A stretch of DNA of 64,000 bases from Diploptera punctata (GCA_030220185.1 JASPKZ010010273.1:868001-932000), one strand, 5' to 3'. Numbered from the stretch's first letter, positions 21,378 through 31,770 are shown. Notes: generated by a model not told the origin, from the sequence alone. A program made the numbers and translations.

Positions 21378-21637
21378 AACATTAGATTTGCCTGTTTGTG
21401 GTGAATTGAATACAGGTATAGACCTGTATAATTCATGTTCATTAACTTCACTCATGCCTCACTTCACCTGTATCATTTATGTTCTTACAGGAATGTGGAT
21501 TCATGTTCATTAGATTCACTCATGCTAGTGTTACCGGAATACAAAACACACATTTTTTTATGGTCTGAAACCTCACTTCTATTTACTGGTGTTGTAACTG
21601 TAGAACTATCCAGAATTTATTTTAGCTTCAAAGTCCA

Positions 21638-21742
21638 CTGCTGTGGTCTCGAGATAGCATGCTGCCTTGTCACGCAGTGGGCCCGGGTTCGATTCCCAGT
21701 CGGGACAGTTTTTTTGGATGAGGTTTTTATCAGGGTTTTTCC
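21638..21742 (+). mobile_element. SINE family C, head only
   Basis: GTGGTCTCGAGATAGCATGC and GGGTTCGATTCCCAGTC are the Pol III box-like blocks. The copy breaks off after GGGTTTTTCCTCAC and continues into LINE sequence. Confidence 0.8.
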
Positions 21743-22310
21743 TCACGAAGGGTAACAGAGTGGAACCCTTGAAAGAGGTAGTCCACTCCAGGGAGTAGGC
21801 ACCCCTACCCTTTTGTGAGCTCCAGGTCCCACTCGCCCAGTGGGTAGTACCTGGGTAGGGCCCCGTCCACAGGGTTACATGGGGAGAAGAGAAGTCCCCA
21901 AAGCCGTAGTGAAGGCAACTTCTCTAGGAGACGAACACTCCGAAATTGCAGGAAGAGGGGTTTGGCTAGAGGCTGGTAACCTCTACTAGTAAAAAATAAC
22001 TTACTCATAAACTTCAGCAGAAGAAAAGCCGGATATTTTTGAGATCTGTTAAAGGGTGCACTAAGGAAGACAGAATCAAGAACACAGAAATAAGGCAGGA
22101 ACTTGAAATATTTGCAATAACTGATAAAATAGATACATATAGACAAAAATGGAAGCAACACATAGACAGAATGAATGAAGATAGATATCCACAACAAATA
22201 ACAAAATACAAACCTAAAGGCACCCGAAATGTGGGCAGACCTAGAAAAAGATGGGCTGAAGTCGGAACGGGTCAACAGACCTAATCCATGAATGCAGATG
22301 ATGATGATGA
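21743..22310 (+). mobile_element. LINE fragment: 5' leader joined to RT C-terminus
   Basis: 21743-22010 is GC-richer leader-like sequence ending ..GGTAACCTCTACTAGTAAAA. From about 22015 the frame reads LRSVKGCTKEDRIKNTEI, KIDTYRQKWKQHIDRMNEDR and KPKGTRNVGRPRKRW, the C-terminal tail of an RTE/BovB-type reverse transcriptase ORF. The reverse transcriptase itself is missing, so the copy is internally deleted. It ends in a GATGATGAT repeat. Confidence 0.7.
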
Positions 22311-22600
22311 TTTCCTTACCTGTAAGACAAATGTCAGGAAAACTTTAAGGCCCAAACGGTCCCCGAAATCATATGGCCATTGCAATCATCATCATTCATA
22401 TTCATCTTAGATTAAGCTTAGGATTAGGGACTCTCCTGGCGCACCATTTTCATCATCATCATCATCACCCATCATATCATTGAGGCAACGTAATCCCGCC
22501 TTCCAGGTGCCCCAACCTTAGAAGTGGGTTACAAGTATGCCATGCCAGGAGAGAACACCAGGAATGTCAAAAGACAACCTGGGACATTTGCAAAAAAAAA
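22311..22600 (+). mobile_element. Chimeric SINE: family C middle joined to family D tail
   Basis: 22311-22375 matches the C body (CCTGTAAGACAAATGTCAGG, CAAACGGTCCCCGAAATC). From about 22425 it matches D (GGACTCTCCTGGCGC, TTCCAGGTGCCCCAACC) and ends in an A run at 22591. Either a true composite family or a template switch. Confidence 0.65.
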
Positions 22601-22609
22601 AAAATTAGT

Positions 22610-22815
22610 TACAAATTGTAAACAGATCTTGGCTTACGCAAATTATATTGATATAGTAGGTCAAACTGTGTATATTCTGTTAAAGAAGCTTTTACTCTTT
22701 TAGAATTGGCAAATAAATTTGGTCTGGAAGTGAATGAGGGAAATATTAAATTGATGCAGTTAACCAAAAGACCTGTTAATATGGATAAGATAGAAATAGG
22801 AAATTACATTTCAAG
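22610..22815 (+). pseudogene. LINE reverse transcriptase fragment, active site altered
   Basis: The frame reads ILAYANYIDIVGQTVYSVKE, with ANY in place of the ADD of the YADD box, then KFGLEVNEGNIKLMQLTKRP. The palm-domain spacing is that of RTE/BovB-type reverse transcriptases. Both catalytic aspartates are gone. Confidence 0.7.
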
Positions 22816-22817
22816 AG

Positions 22818-22960
22818 AAAAATTATACACTCAGACTGGGGCTTGAACCCAGGACCTTTCACACTCTAGACAAAAGGAAGATCCTGGGTTCAAACCCTAG
22901 TCTGAGCATATAATTTTTATCTTCAAATATAATTTATCCATCATTGAGATGTATGAAATG
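22818..22960. mobile_element. Inverted pair of tRNA-like SINE heads
   Basis: The minus head (22825-22872) and plus head (22880-22910) are mirror images with almost no spacer. The outer flanks TTACATTTCAAGAG and CTTCAAATATAATT are the same body in opposite orientation. Confidence 0.65.
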
Positions 22961-23169
22961 AATAATAAAAACAAGAAAATTATAATTTTGAAATTGTCTA
23001 GAAATTTAAATATTTGGACACGATTATAAAATGATAACATATCATAATCAGTAGAAATCGTCTGGGCTTGTTGGCCATGATCGTGAGGCTTAAATAACAA
23101 CATAGATGAATAATTTAAAATAGAATCTTCATGGCTAATAGATGCTCTCATGGGCTTAAAAATATTTTA

Positions 23170-23856
23170 CTTACTTACTCACTGGCACTATCGAACCCGT
23201 AGATTCATGGCCGCGCAGACATAAGCTCTCCATACATCCCTATCCTGAGCTAATGCTTTCCAATCATTCCCTGTATAATCTACTTCCCTCAAATCATAGT
23301 TAATGTTATTCTCCCACCTCATTCTTGGTCTACCAACTGGGCGTTTTCCCTCTGGCTTTCCTACAAGAAGCTTCCATGTAAGTCTTTCATTCCCCATATG
23401 TGCAACATGTCCTGCCCATCGCAGTCTTCGAGACTTAACTGTTCTTATTATATCTGGCTTCCTATAAAGACCATGTAGTTCATTGTTATGTAGTCTTCTC
23501 CATTCACCTGTCTGTTCATCTCTCTTTGGTCCAAAAATTTTCCTAAGTACTTTATTCTCAAATACTTGTAATCTCCTTTCCTCCATTAAAGTAAGAGTCC
23601 ATGTTTCGCACCCATATAATATAACTGGTAGAATAATAGTTGTATATATTTTCAGTTTAACGTTTTTTGAAAGGAGTTGGGACATCAAGAGTCTCTGCAA
23701 TGCATAATAGCACGCATTTCCAGAATTGAGCTTATGTTTAATTTCTTTGTGCATCTCATTCCTATTTGTGATTATTGTTCCTAGGTATTTGAATTCAGCC
23801 ACTTCTTCAAAATTTCCCTCATTTGTCATTAGCTGTCCATTTCCATTATATAATGC
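23170..23856 (-). mobile_element. LINE (RTE-like family 1), 5'-truncated, 13-bp TSD
   Basis: The insertion is bounded by TAAAAATATTTTA at 23157-23169 and 23857-23869 (perfect). The 3' end carries short TTAC/GTAA repeats, as in the copy at 45231. It contains the C-terminal third of the ORF. Confidence 0.93.
23188..23829 (-). pseudogene. LINE ORF C-terminal part, open but truncated
   Basis: 213 codons on the minus strand encode the end of a reverse transcriptase (thumb and tail). KYLGTIIT and ILPVILYGCETWTL are hallmark blocks after the catalytic palm, then RRLRWAGHVAHMG and GKPEGKRPVGRPRMRWENN near the C-terminus. The catalytic YADD region and the endonuclease are absent because of 5' truncation. 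The frame has no stop, which suggests a recent insertion, and it agrees with the 13-bp perfect TSD. Confidence 0.9.
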
Positions 23857-23954
23857 TAAAAATATTTTAAAATTTCAAATTCTAAATTTATGCATAAAAT
23901 TGAACTCTCCTAAGGTCTGTCCTAACTTCTGGTTGCGAGTGCTGGAAGCTGGCT

Positions 23955-24260
23955 GTAGATAATGAATAACAACTCAGAATTTTTGAAAGGAAAGTTTTAG
24001 GAAAGATATTTAGCCCAGAAAATGAAAATAAAAACTGGGATATAAGGTTTAATAATGAATTATATTCATTATTCTCTGAAATAGATATTGTGAAGTTTAT
24101 GAAGCTAGCAAGACTGTACTGGGTGGGCCATATAATTTGGATGGTAAAGATCAGTCCTTCAAAAAACTTACCAGAAGGTAGTAGAAGAGTGGACAGACCA
24201 AGATTGAGATGGCGTAGATGAGGATTTAATAAGTTGGGTGTTAGAAGATAGAGAAAATGG
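23955..24260 (+). pseudogene. LINE ORF C-terminal fragment (diverged)
   Basis: From about 23970 the plus strand reads LRIFERKVLGKIFSPENEN, then ARLYWVGHIIWM and a GSRRVDRPRLRWR end. It is homologous to the tail of the neighbouring LINE but older and with stops. Confidence 0.7.
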
Positions 24261-24392
24261 ATTTTGAACAGGGACAAATGGATAAATATTTTGGCAGTGC
24301 CTGGTGTCCAGAATGGGCTGTGTTGAATTTTTTAAACTCAACTATTTTGATTTATTGTATAATAATTTATATTTGTTATATTTGCTTAGGTA

Positions 24393-24393
<1 letters not shown>

Positions 24394-24443
<50 letters not shown>

Positions 24444-24479
24444 TTGTTTATTTTTTATTTCACTCACCTCATACTTCAT
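24394..24479. repeat. (TA)n tract followed by a Penelope terminal fragment
   Basis: TA units run from 24394 to 24441. Then TTTCACTCACCTCATACTTC (about 24458-24477) matches the left terminus of the element at 43004. The rest is missing. Confidence 0.6.
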
Positions 24480-25024
24480 ATATATACTTTTCTATTTTTT
24501 CTCGCTGGCCGCATTGATTTGGCAATTAAGCATAATTTGTCTATATTGTTATTTTAGGCAGCATGGCAATTGTGCCTGTGCATACTCTCTCACAATAGGC
24601 ATTATGCATGTCTTCTTCTATATTCAAGAACAATCATCATAGGAGATGGACGTGTTATTGGATTGCTCCACTGTGAATGGAGCTACTTTGTTGGAATGCA
24701 TAGTGCATGTGTAATAAATATTATTCACCTCAAATTCTCATATTTTTATTGAACAATGCAGCACCACACATATTGGAAACCTGTCAGGAGATTTTAAAAG
24801 TACAGTCCATTTGATGGCATAATTAATTGTTCGATCCTTGTATGTGATCTGGACATCATTGAATTGTGCCGATTACTATCTTGACCTGGACAGGCTATAT
24901 TATTTCTAGCAAAATTATTTTGGATGATGAAATTTTAGAAGGAGTAAATTAATTTAATTACTTGGGTTATAATTTAACATTTCAAGATGAAGCTGATATA
25001 TAGCAAAAAAAAAATCACAAATTT

Positions 25025-25837
25025 CATAAAAACTCTTCTTCTCCTTCTTCTTCTTCTGCACTTCGTGGATTAAGCATTAGTTGCTTGTTCCGTCTTCACT
25101 AATAGATCTAAGACCATCTCTTCTGAGGACGTCCGACATCTCTTCTTTCTCTCGGAAAATAACGTAAGATTTTATTTGGTAATCTACTTTCTTTCATTCT
25201 TTCTACATGTTCTTTCCACTGAATCTTGTTGTTAAATATTTCTTTTATGGAGTAAATGTGTAGTTCTTCATGGATATCCTCATTTCTTATCTGGTCTATT
25301 CTAGTGCATTCTTTACTCTTTTTAATAGTTTCATCTTAGCTGCTTGGATTTTACATTCTTGTTTGGTAGTGATAATCCAAGATTCACTCCCATACAAAAG
25401 GATAGGGACCGCCATTGTTTTATAAAATTTTAATTTTGTTTGTTTATGGGCTTTATTTTTCAATGTTCTATTTATTGTACCACAAATAGCTTGAAACTGA
25501 TGAGTTTTATATTCAATATCTTTATCATACCCATAGCTGATATCACATCCTAAATATTTAAAGTGGGATACTTGTTCAATAATTTTGTCTCTAATTATTA
25601 TTTTTGCACGCAGAGTGTTTCTTCCACAAACTGCCATTACTTTTGTTTTACTTACTGAAATTTTAAAATTATAATTGCTACATATTGTATTTAGTTTATA
25701 AGCAGCCAATTGTAACAGATCTTCATCATGGTGTAGTAAGACTAAATCATCGGCGAAAATTAAGTTATTAATACTTGTGTTATTGTTCAATCTAAGGCCT
25801 TTGTCTTTTATAATTTTCCATTGTTTCATAATGTCGT

Positions 25838-25899
<62 letters not shown>

Positions 25900-26240
25900 G
25901 AGTGGGTGATAGACTACACCCTTGTGTAACTTCTTGATTTATTAAAATTTGTTCTGACCTTTTTCCATCGGTTTTTATCACTACTTTAGTTTCTTCATAT
26001 AAGCCTTGGACTGATTTTATTAGATGATGTGGATATCCTTGTTCTTTCATTATTTACCATAGTTTAGATCTATTTACTCTGTCAAAGGCCTTTTCAAAAT
26101 CAATGAACAACAAATATGTTGGCAGGTTAAATTCTCTTCTCTTTTCAATTAGTCTCTTTATAATAAACACATTATCACTACAGGATCTTCCTATTTCACA
26201 AAAACAATGGGGATAATTAATAGTATTATGAAACAGTCCT
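25025..26240 (-). pseudogene. LINE reverse transcriptase (family 2), interrupted by (TA)n
   Basis: Read from 26240 down: GRSCSDNVFIIKRLIEK and LLFIDFEKAFDRV (palm, first Asp), then KEQGYPHHLIKSVQGLYEE and QGCSLSPTLFNIYI. A (TA)n expansion (25842-25892) sits just where the DD motif before KQWK is expected. It continues NLIFADDLVLLHHDEDLL, with an intact ADD catalytic box, FKYLGCDI, and LLYGSESW. The tail (25025-25330) is in decayed frames. Stops occur near 26054 and around the microsatellite. The endonuclease end is missing. The related tail at 44280-44570 is the same family. Confidence 0.85.
25842..25892. repeat. (TA)n microsatellite inside LINE codons
   Basis: About 25 TA units lie within the reverse transcriptase frame. 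The surrounding codons for N-I-Y-I (AATATATATA) could have seeded the expansion. Confidence 0.9.
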
Positions 26241-26640
26241 TTAATACAAAAGAACAAGAAGATTATGGCTTTATAAGGTTCATGCAAGACCAGAATTAAG
26301 ATATGGTAGTGAAGCATGGACAATATAAAGAAGAGATGAATGCCGAATAACACCGAATGAGATGTGCCGTACAGCTGGTTATACAAAGTGGGACCGTAAA
26401 AGAAATGAGGAAATTATAGAAGAATTGGATGTAGAACCCATTCTCCATGATATACAAAACTACCAGAACAATTGGAAAGCCCATCATCAATGAATGCCAT
26501 CTCACAGAATTCCGAAAGCTATAGTTCGTTACTACCCCAAGGCAAAAGATCGCTGGGACGTCCAAAAAAACACTGGATGGAAAAATTCTCTTTGATACCG
26601 TAACAGGCCACATGGCCTAATACTTGCATGGAGGATGATG
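26241..26640 (+). pseudogene. LINE ORF C-terminal fragment, opposite strand to family 2
   Basis: The plus strand reads ARPELRYGSEAWTI, RRDECRITPNEM and DIQNYQNNWKAHH, then an R-P-like tail and ends PHGLILAWRMMM with a GATGATGAT/TTATTATT microsatellite. It is a 3' fragment abutting the start of the minus-strand LINE. Confidence 0.7.
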
Positions 26641-26935
26641 ATGATTATTATTATTATTATTCTCATTTTCTGGTTAACTGTTTATTCTTTGGAGTATTCT
26701 TTTTTTGTTGTTCATTTAGTAAATGTCTAATGTTTAATTTATTTCTTCATTGGTAATCTTTTTCTTTGTTTTAATTCTCTTATTCATTTTACGTTCAATT
26801 TGAATTTTATGTTTCCTTTTATTACTTAAACAGTATATAGATACATAAAAATTAATAAATGTAAAATTTTCTTATACATCTGAAATATTATTATATTGAA
26901 ACAGATTTAGTTTGTAATTTTTATATTTTTTTTAG

Positions 26936-27074
26936 GTTGATCATAAACAATAGTTTGGATAGTGGGACACAGATACCAGATATCAAACGAGCTCAGGAAC
27001 TTGGATATGCTGTAATGGTCCTAAACATAAATGATAATGTTAGGACTATTAATGGAAAAACAGTAAAAATTATG
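26936..27074 (+). CDS. FAM172A: FAM172A exon (residues 124-170)
   Basis: Acceptor TTTTTTTTAG, donor GTGTGT. It encodes [20 protein letters not shown] and ends [20 protein letters not shown] is conserved in the family. The insert seen in vertebrates after this exon (a charged Lys/Glu-rich segment) is absent. Confidence 0.95.
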
Positions 27075-27408
27075 GTGTGTTAATTTTTATGTATTATTTA
27101 TATTATGTAAATAGGTTACTTCAGTATAAATCGGTCTACTTCCTAAATCACAATATTACTAATTAAAATTATGAAGCTTCTGTATCGCTGTAACATCTAA
27201 TGTAACCATGTCAGTTTCATCTTGACAGTTGATTGCTCCCATATATTCATATCTCAGTGCTATTAAAATTAATTACAAACACTGATGAGGTCATTATGTA
27301 AAAGTTAAAATAATAAAATTTGATCCTGAAATCTCAGTTGTCCTTAACTAGGTAATCATTTCTTTAAGAATTAAATTAATGTTTTTATTATCTCACCTCA
27401 TATCCTTT

Positions 27409-27455
27409 TTCTTCTAGACTGCAGTTTCGGAGCTTATGTCCATCATCAGTAACCT
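27409..27455 (-). ncRNA. Hammerhead ribozyme, canonical core
   Basis: On the minus strand CUGAUGA (inverse of 27443-27449) is followed by stem II with GGA/TCC and a 7-nt loop. GAAA, the palindrome CTGCAG and then UC (cleavage C at 27417) follow. All conserved core positions (C3 U4 G5 A6 G8 A9, G12 A13 A14, A15.1/U16.1, H17) are present. Stem I TTA/TAG pairs only three bases. The loopless palindromic stem III implies dimeric action. Confidence 0.7.
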
Positions 27456-27698
27456 CTCGTCAACCGGTGTTGTGTTGTTTCTTGGCGCTTTTCTTTTTCC
27501 TTTTATCGGTGGACCGATGAACCTCTGGATCAGGTCAAAATTTGTGGGTGTTTCGAAATTCATGAGTTTATCTTTATTGTTTTTTTGGATGTGGATTTTT
27601 TCCCAAACCGTGAGTTCTTTCTGTTTATCTGTGTATTTGATTAGGCTATCTTTTGTATCGATTAAATGTTTTTCAGACCAAACATTTAATTGATACAA
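27414..27698 (-). pseudogene. Penelope-like element GIY-YIG C-terminal fragment
   Basis: The minus strand reads VWSEKHLIDTKDSLIKY, KQKELTVWEKIHIQKNN, KLMNFETPTNFDLIQRFIGP and a basic tail. It aligns with the frames at 28380-28690, 32480-32715 and 43062-43400 (LTIWEKIYICKNE, MNFEIP). In the fuller copies the preceding YIGKT and EKSA-AH motifs identify it as the C-terminal part of a GIY-YIG endonuclease of the Penelope type. No reverse transcriptase is present. The right arm of the palindrome repeats the same coding in mirror image. Confidence 0.75.
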
Positions 27699-27900
27699 AA
27701 GCTAGCCTAATCAAACACAGATAAACAGAAAAAACTCACGGTTTGGGAAAAATTCCACATCCAAAAAAAACAATAAAGATAAACTCATGAATTTCGAAAC
27801 ACCCGCAAATTTTGACATGGTCCAGAGGTTCATCGGTCCACCGATAAAAGGAAAAAAGAAAACCGCTAAGAAACGACACAACACCGGTCGACGAGAGGCT

Positions 27901-27942
27901 ACTGATTATGGAGATAAGCTCCAAAAATGCAGTCTAGAAGAA
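27901..27942 (+). ncRNA. Hammerhead fold in the right arm, degenerate
   Basis: CUGAUUA replaces CUGAUGA and AAAA replaces GAAA, while stem II (TGGAG/CTCCA) and TGCAGTC remain. Two core losses predict no cleavage. Confidence 0.5.
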
Positions 27943-28042
27943 AAAAGGATATGAGGTGAGATAATAAAAACATTAATTTAATTCTTAAATTAAACCTCAT
28001 AGTGTTTTATTCCCTGTGAAAGTTAAATAAATAATTTCTTTA

Positions 28043-28690
28043 TTAAGTTATGTAGGTAGGAAATAACACTGAGGTCAACAAAAAAAAATGATTTCTTTAA
28101 AATGCTAATAGGGATCCTCAACTTTTTAAAGGGAATTTTATTGTTTTAACTTCTACATAGTGACTTCAGTGGTATTTCGTAATGAATTTTAAAAGCATTG
28201 TCTCACTAGCCAGTCAAAGACAAGTTTTAAATATTAAAGCCTTAATAAATAATTAATGAGTCATGAATATTTCACTTCATAAACTCCGTCTTCTTCAAAG
28301 CACAGGACTGCGGTTTCAGGAAACATTTTTCCTATCTTCAGACATCTTTAAGACTGTTGATTTTTTGTCATCATCTTAATCTTCAAAGTTGCCATCTGGT
28401 GTTGATTGATGAACTTTGAGATCAAATCTTGCTCGCCAGAAATTTCAAAATTTGTGGATCTAAATTTGTTTTTTTAAATGTATATATTTTCCCAAACTGT
28501 CAAATCCAAGGGTTTTGCCAAATGTTTCAAAAGTTTAGCTCCTTTTTCAATTTTATGATTCTCTAGCAAACTATGAGCTGCAATGCTGATTTCTCAATTT
28601 CTCAATTTTTAATATTTCCAAAGTATTATATAGTGAGAGTGTCTAAATTTCTTTTAGTTTTTCCTAAATATAATTTATTCAATACTAATA
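28043..28690 (-). mobile_element. Penelope-like fragment, opposite orientation
   Basis: The minus-strand tail GACCTCAGTGTTATTTCC is at about 28058-28075 and abuts the TSD of the preceding element. Upstream on that strand come a hammerhead (28300-28345) and a decayed GIY-YIG C-terminus (about 28380-28690) with YIGKTKRNL, EKSA, PLDLTVWENIYI and NFEIS in three frames. No inverted arm was found. Confidence 0.72.
28300..28345 (-). ncRNA. Hammerhead ribozyme-like, core intact, stem I lost
   Basis: CUGAAGA (inverse of 28335-28341), a perfect stem II AGGAAA/TTTCCT and GAAA are present. CCGCAG and UC follow, with C17 at 28306. The arms of stem I do not pair. Confidence 0.6.
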
Positions 28691-28723
28691 AAATGCATAT
28701 CAAATTCCGTTGAGATGAATAGT

Positions 28724-28995
28724 CATAAGATAAAAGTTAAAAATTAAAATGTATCTGTTGGCAGGTGCCGTTGTCCTCAACTTTGTTAAAATGGTGTATA
28801 TAAAATTAACAGTTGCTGCTACAAACACTTGGAGTACACATCATCATAAACAACAACAACTAATAGCAGAAGCTCAACCTGCTGATGATGGAAGTTAACT
28901 TCCGAAAGGCCTCCAGTTAATTTTATATACACCATTTTAACAAAGTTGAGGACGACGACACTTGCCAACAGGTACATTTTAATTTTTAACTTTTA
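28724..28995. mobile_element. Foldback element with a central canonical hammerhead
   Basis: Inverse arms of about 80 bases (28726-28808 and 28916-28994) start GATAAAAGTTAAAAATTAAA and include AACTTTGTTAAAATGG. The loop of about 108 bases holds one hammerhead immediately before the right arm. The AACCTCATAG tail is absent and no clear TSD was found. Confidence 0.75.
28879..28916 (+). ncRNA. Hammerhead ribozyme, fully canonical, minimal
   Basis: Stem I CTG/CAG (28879-28881, 28914-28916). CUGAUGA at 28882-28888. Stem II GGAAG/CTTCC with UUAA loop. GAAA at 28904-28907. Palindrome GGCC as stem III. U16.1 at 28912 and cleavage after C28913. Every core base fits the consensus. Confidence 0.8.
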
Positions 28996-29499
28996 TCTTA
29001 TATACTTTATTGTAGTCTTTGCAACTAATTTGATATATTCCAGATTTTTTACTATTTGGGGTATTAATTTTCTTATTAGTAGATCACCCAACTAAATTTA
29101 TTTATTTATCGGTGCTAATGTGATATTGAATTTCTCGAACATTTTTTAAATCTGTTGCGTTTCCGGATGGTAAGTAATTTTCTTGAACTGTTTTTCTTTC
29201 TTGGAATCAGATTTTAGGGTGGTGTATTTATTTAATCTTTTTTTTTTGTTTGAATTTCTGAAATTAATTTATTATTATCTCTTTTTCAAAGCCATTTAAA
29301 CATTGCTAGTTGGGGATGTTTACAAGTCTATGTGTTAAACTATTAAATAAAGACAGTCTGTTTGTGCATGATTGGTTGATGTGGTTGAAACCTGTTGCTT
29401 TAATATAATTAACAGTGTGTGTTTCTTTCCTGTTAATCCAAATTCTGTGTTTCATTTTTAGGTCCAAGAATAGTATTTGCAGGTTATTTTCAACCTTCT

Positions 29500-29812
29500 G
29501 TCCACTGCTGTGGTCTTGAGGTAGCATGCTGCCTTGTCACACAGGGGGCCTGGGTTCAATTTGCGATTAGGACAAGCTTCCTGGGTGAGGTTTTTTCGGG
29601 GCTTTTCCTCACCTGTAAGACAAATGTCTGAAAGCTTTGAGACCCAAACGGTCCCTGAACATCATCTGACCATCATCATTATCATCCACAGTGTGAAAAG
29701 CAATGGGAAGCTACCACACCTATAATTCCCTAGTAAAGTTGCAAAGCATAGAATAGCATGAAAGTGTTATGATTGCAATGAAAGACCTGCTCTAGGGCAG
29801 AACACTATAAAT
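29500..29812 (+). mobile_element. SINE family C, full length
   Basis: Head GTCCACTGCTGTGGTCTTGA, B-box-like GGGTTCAATT (degenerate), body CCTGTAAGACAAATGTC and the GAAAGACCTGCTCTAGGGCA 3' part. More diverged than the copies at 42195 and 60822. Confidence 0.85.
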
Positions 29813-30284
29813 AAAAAAATAGTGAATTTAATTACTTTATTCTGGATATTCAAAAGTTTTAATGAAAATATTGATTATAAGTTGAAGAAAATTCACAAAT
29901 AAGAACAAAATAGAAGTTTTGGAGAACCACTTGAGAGGCTGCATCAGGGTTGGGAATCTTGAAACTTAAGCTTTATTAGTGTCTGTATGGTTGTTGCTAA
30001 TGCTCTTGGAATTGGAGGATCTCCATTTTTCTTTATTAGTGTCTATATAGATCCACCTCTTCCTGAATAACTGATAACTTCAAACTCTCAGATAAAATAT
30101 TCTTTACATTAAGGTAGAATATACCTCATAGTGAGAATTCCTAAAATAAGTAGTTATTCTTTACATATTTATTTCTTTATTGTGGTGCTTTCATTGTCTA
30201 TTAATACTGAAGAAGAGCATTTTTTATGTAAACAGTTTGTATTCTCTAGTTATTCTGGACATGCTAAGTGGTGGTTTGTTCCCA

Positions 30285-30570
30285 TGCCATAGTTTTGGTG
30301 CGGAGCTATGAGATTTATGCTGGTGGGGGAAGACATTTTCTCATGAAATTTCAGCCAATATGGTACTGGTGCCCACCCAGTTTCATGAGGAATTTGGGTA
30401 GCTACAATAAATAGCAGGTCCATCAGTTGGGGGACTCATCATGCTAACCATATGTCACCTCTATAGTGACTGGATGATCGTACATATTTGTAATTAACAC
30501 ATGCGGATGTGAGGTAAAGTAGGCAGCTGGTAGGCCAAGGGCCTTCTAGACCTGTTGCACCATGGAGTTG
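30285..30570 (+). mobile_element. SINE family B, nearly full length
   Basis: Partial tRNA-like head (GGAGCTATGAGATTTATGC), body with GGGTAGCTACAATAAATAG and the end GCACCATGGAGTTG. Confidence 0.8.
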
Positions 30571-30839
30571 AGTGGTAGTTTGGGGAACTAACACTACATC
30601 CAAAACTAATAATGTAGTTTGTCCTTTCAGACTAAAAGAGAGGTGAATAATAGTAACAGGTCATATTAAGGGTCAGATGTTTTCAATAGTTGTATATGCA
30701 GGTTCAATACCTTACTCACCCCTCACTTAAATCTTTTCATTGTGTGTCCACATATCTAATAGCAAGAAATGATTTCCTTTCTATTTAATTTTACACTTAG
30801 GTTTGTTTCTTGATTCTTTTTTTTTTTCCTCCATGTTTC

Positions 30840-31770
30840 ACAGTCCTGCCAATCATTAACTTTTAGGTTTTTGTCATGCATGGCTGAATAAACACTATCG
30901 CATCAATGCTTCTTGGGCCTTCTTTTCTTCCAATTCCATACCTTTCTTGTCATCAATCATCCTCCGTTCTTTCTATATGACTATACCATAGTTGCCTCTT
31001 TGTCTCAGTTGTGTCTATGATAGTTCCTTCAGTTTTCATAATTTGTCAGATCACTGGATTAGGTATGTGGTTGTAGTTTAGATATTCCACAGCTTGTTCT
31101 CCAGAAGTCCATCTCTGGGTCCCGCAGACAGTTTTCATTTCATTTTGTTAGTTCCTTATTTTTAAGAGCCATATGTAGTAATGCTTTAAAAATTGTATTA
31201 TATATATATACATTTTTTTTGTATTGTTATATGGCTATTCTACAAAATAGGATGTAAATATCTTATTGTCCGCTTGCCTTGATGTATTTTATAACTTATA
31301 TCATTTATGTTATCTGCAGTGTCATTAAAATATACTCCTAAATATTTAATTCTGTTACATACCTTTATTATTTCTTTATCTAAGTATAAATTATTATCAT
31401 CTTGTCTCCAGTTACTAAATATTCTGTCTTGTACATGTTAATTTCTAGACCCCACTTTCCAAATTCTTCTTTTTGTTTTCGCAAGATCTACATTGAATCC
31501 TCTTCATCTCCCCTCACCCATTACCACCTCATCATCTGCAAATAGCAATGTAGAAAGACAATTTTTTTTATTATAACTGCTATATTTCCACACTTTCATC
31601 TCCATTCCTTCAGTGGTTGATCTAAATAAATTTTAAAAAACATAGGTACCATAGAACAACACTGTCTTAAGCCTTTTGGTACTTCAAATTCGTCAGAGAT
31701 TATATTACAAACTTTAATTCACTTGTACATGTATAAAATTCTTTAAAACTTTGATGAAATTAGTTTTAAT
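30840..31770 (-). pseudogene. LINE reverse transcriptase (family 3), decayed
   Basis: From about 31560 down, LLFADDEVVMG gives the catalytic box. EEFGKWGLEINMYKTEYL follows after a frameshift, then KYLGVYF around 31330. Near 30990-30930 the tail ETKRQLWYSHIERTEDD appears. Many stops and frame changes. Confidence 0.72.

Larger units (their letters stand above)
27367..28033. mobile_element. Penelope-derived foldback with coding arms, TSD ATTTCTTTA
   Basis: Two arms of about 290 bases (27367-27675, 27683-27990) form a near-complete palindrome with an 8-base centre. Each arm includes the terminal CACCTCATATCC, a hammerhead region and a GIY-YIG C-terminal coding remnant. The tail AACCTCATAGTGTTTTATTC (from about 27995) follows the right arm only. 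The 9-bp ATTTCTTTA is at 27358-27366 and 28034-28042. Confidence 0.88.

Noticed and set aside
27436..27924. Two mirror-image hydrophobic ORFs (plus 27436-27693, minus 27736-27924) resembling membrane proteins
   Set aside because: They are the antisense of the GIY-YIG fragment in the two palindrome arms.
29880..30140. Another Penelope foldback
   Set aside because: Only ACCTCATAGTGAGAATTCC resembles the tail; no arms or hammerhead were found.
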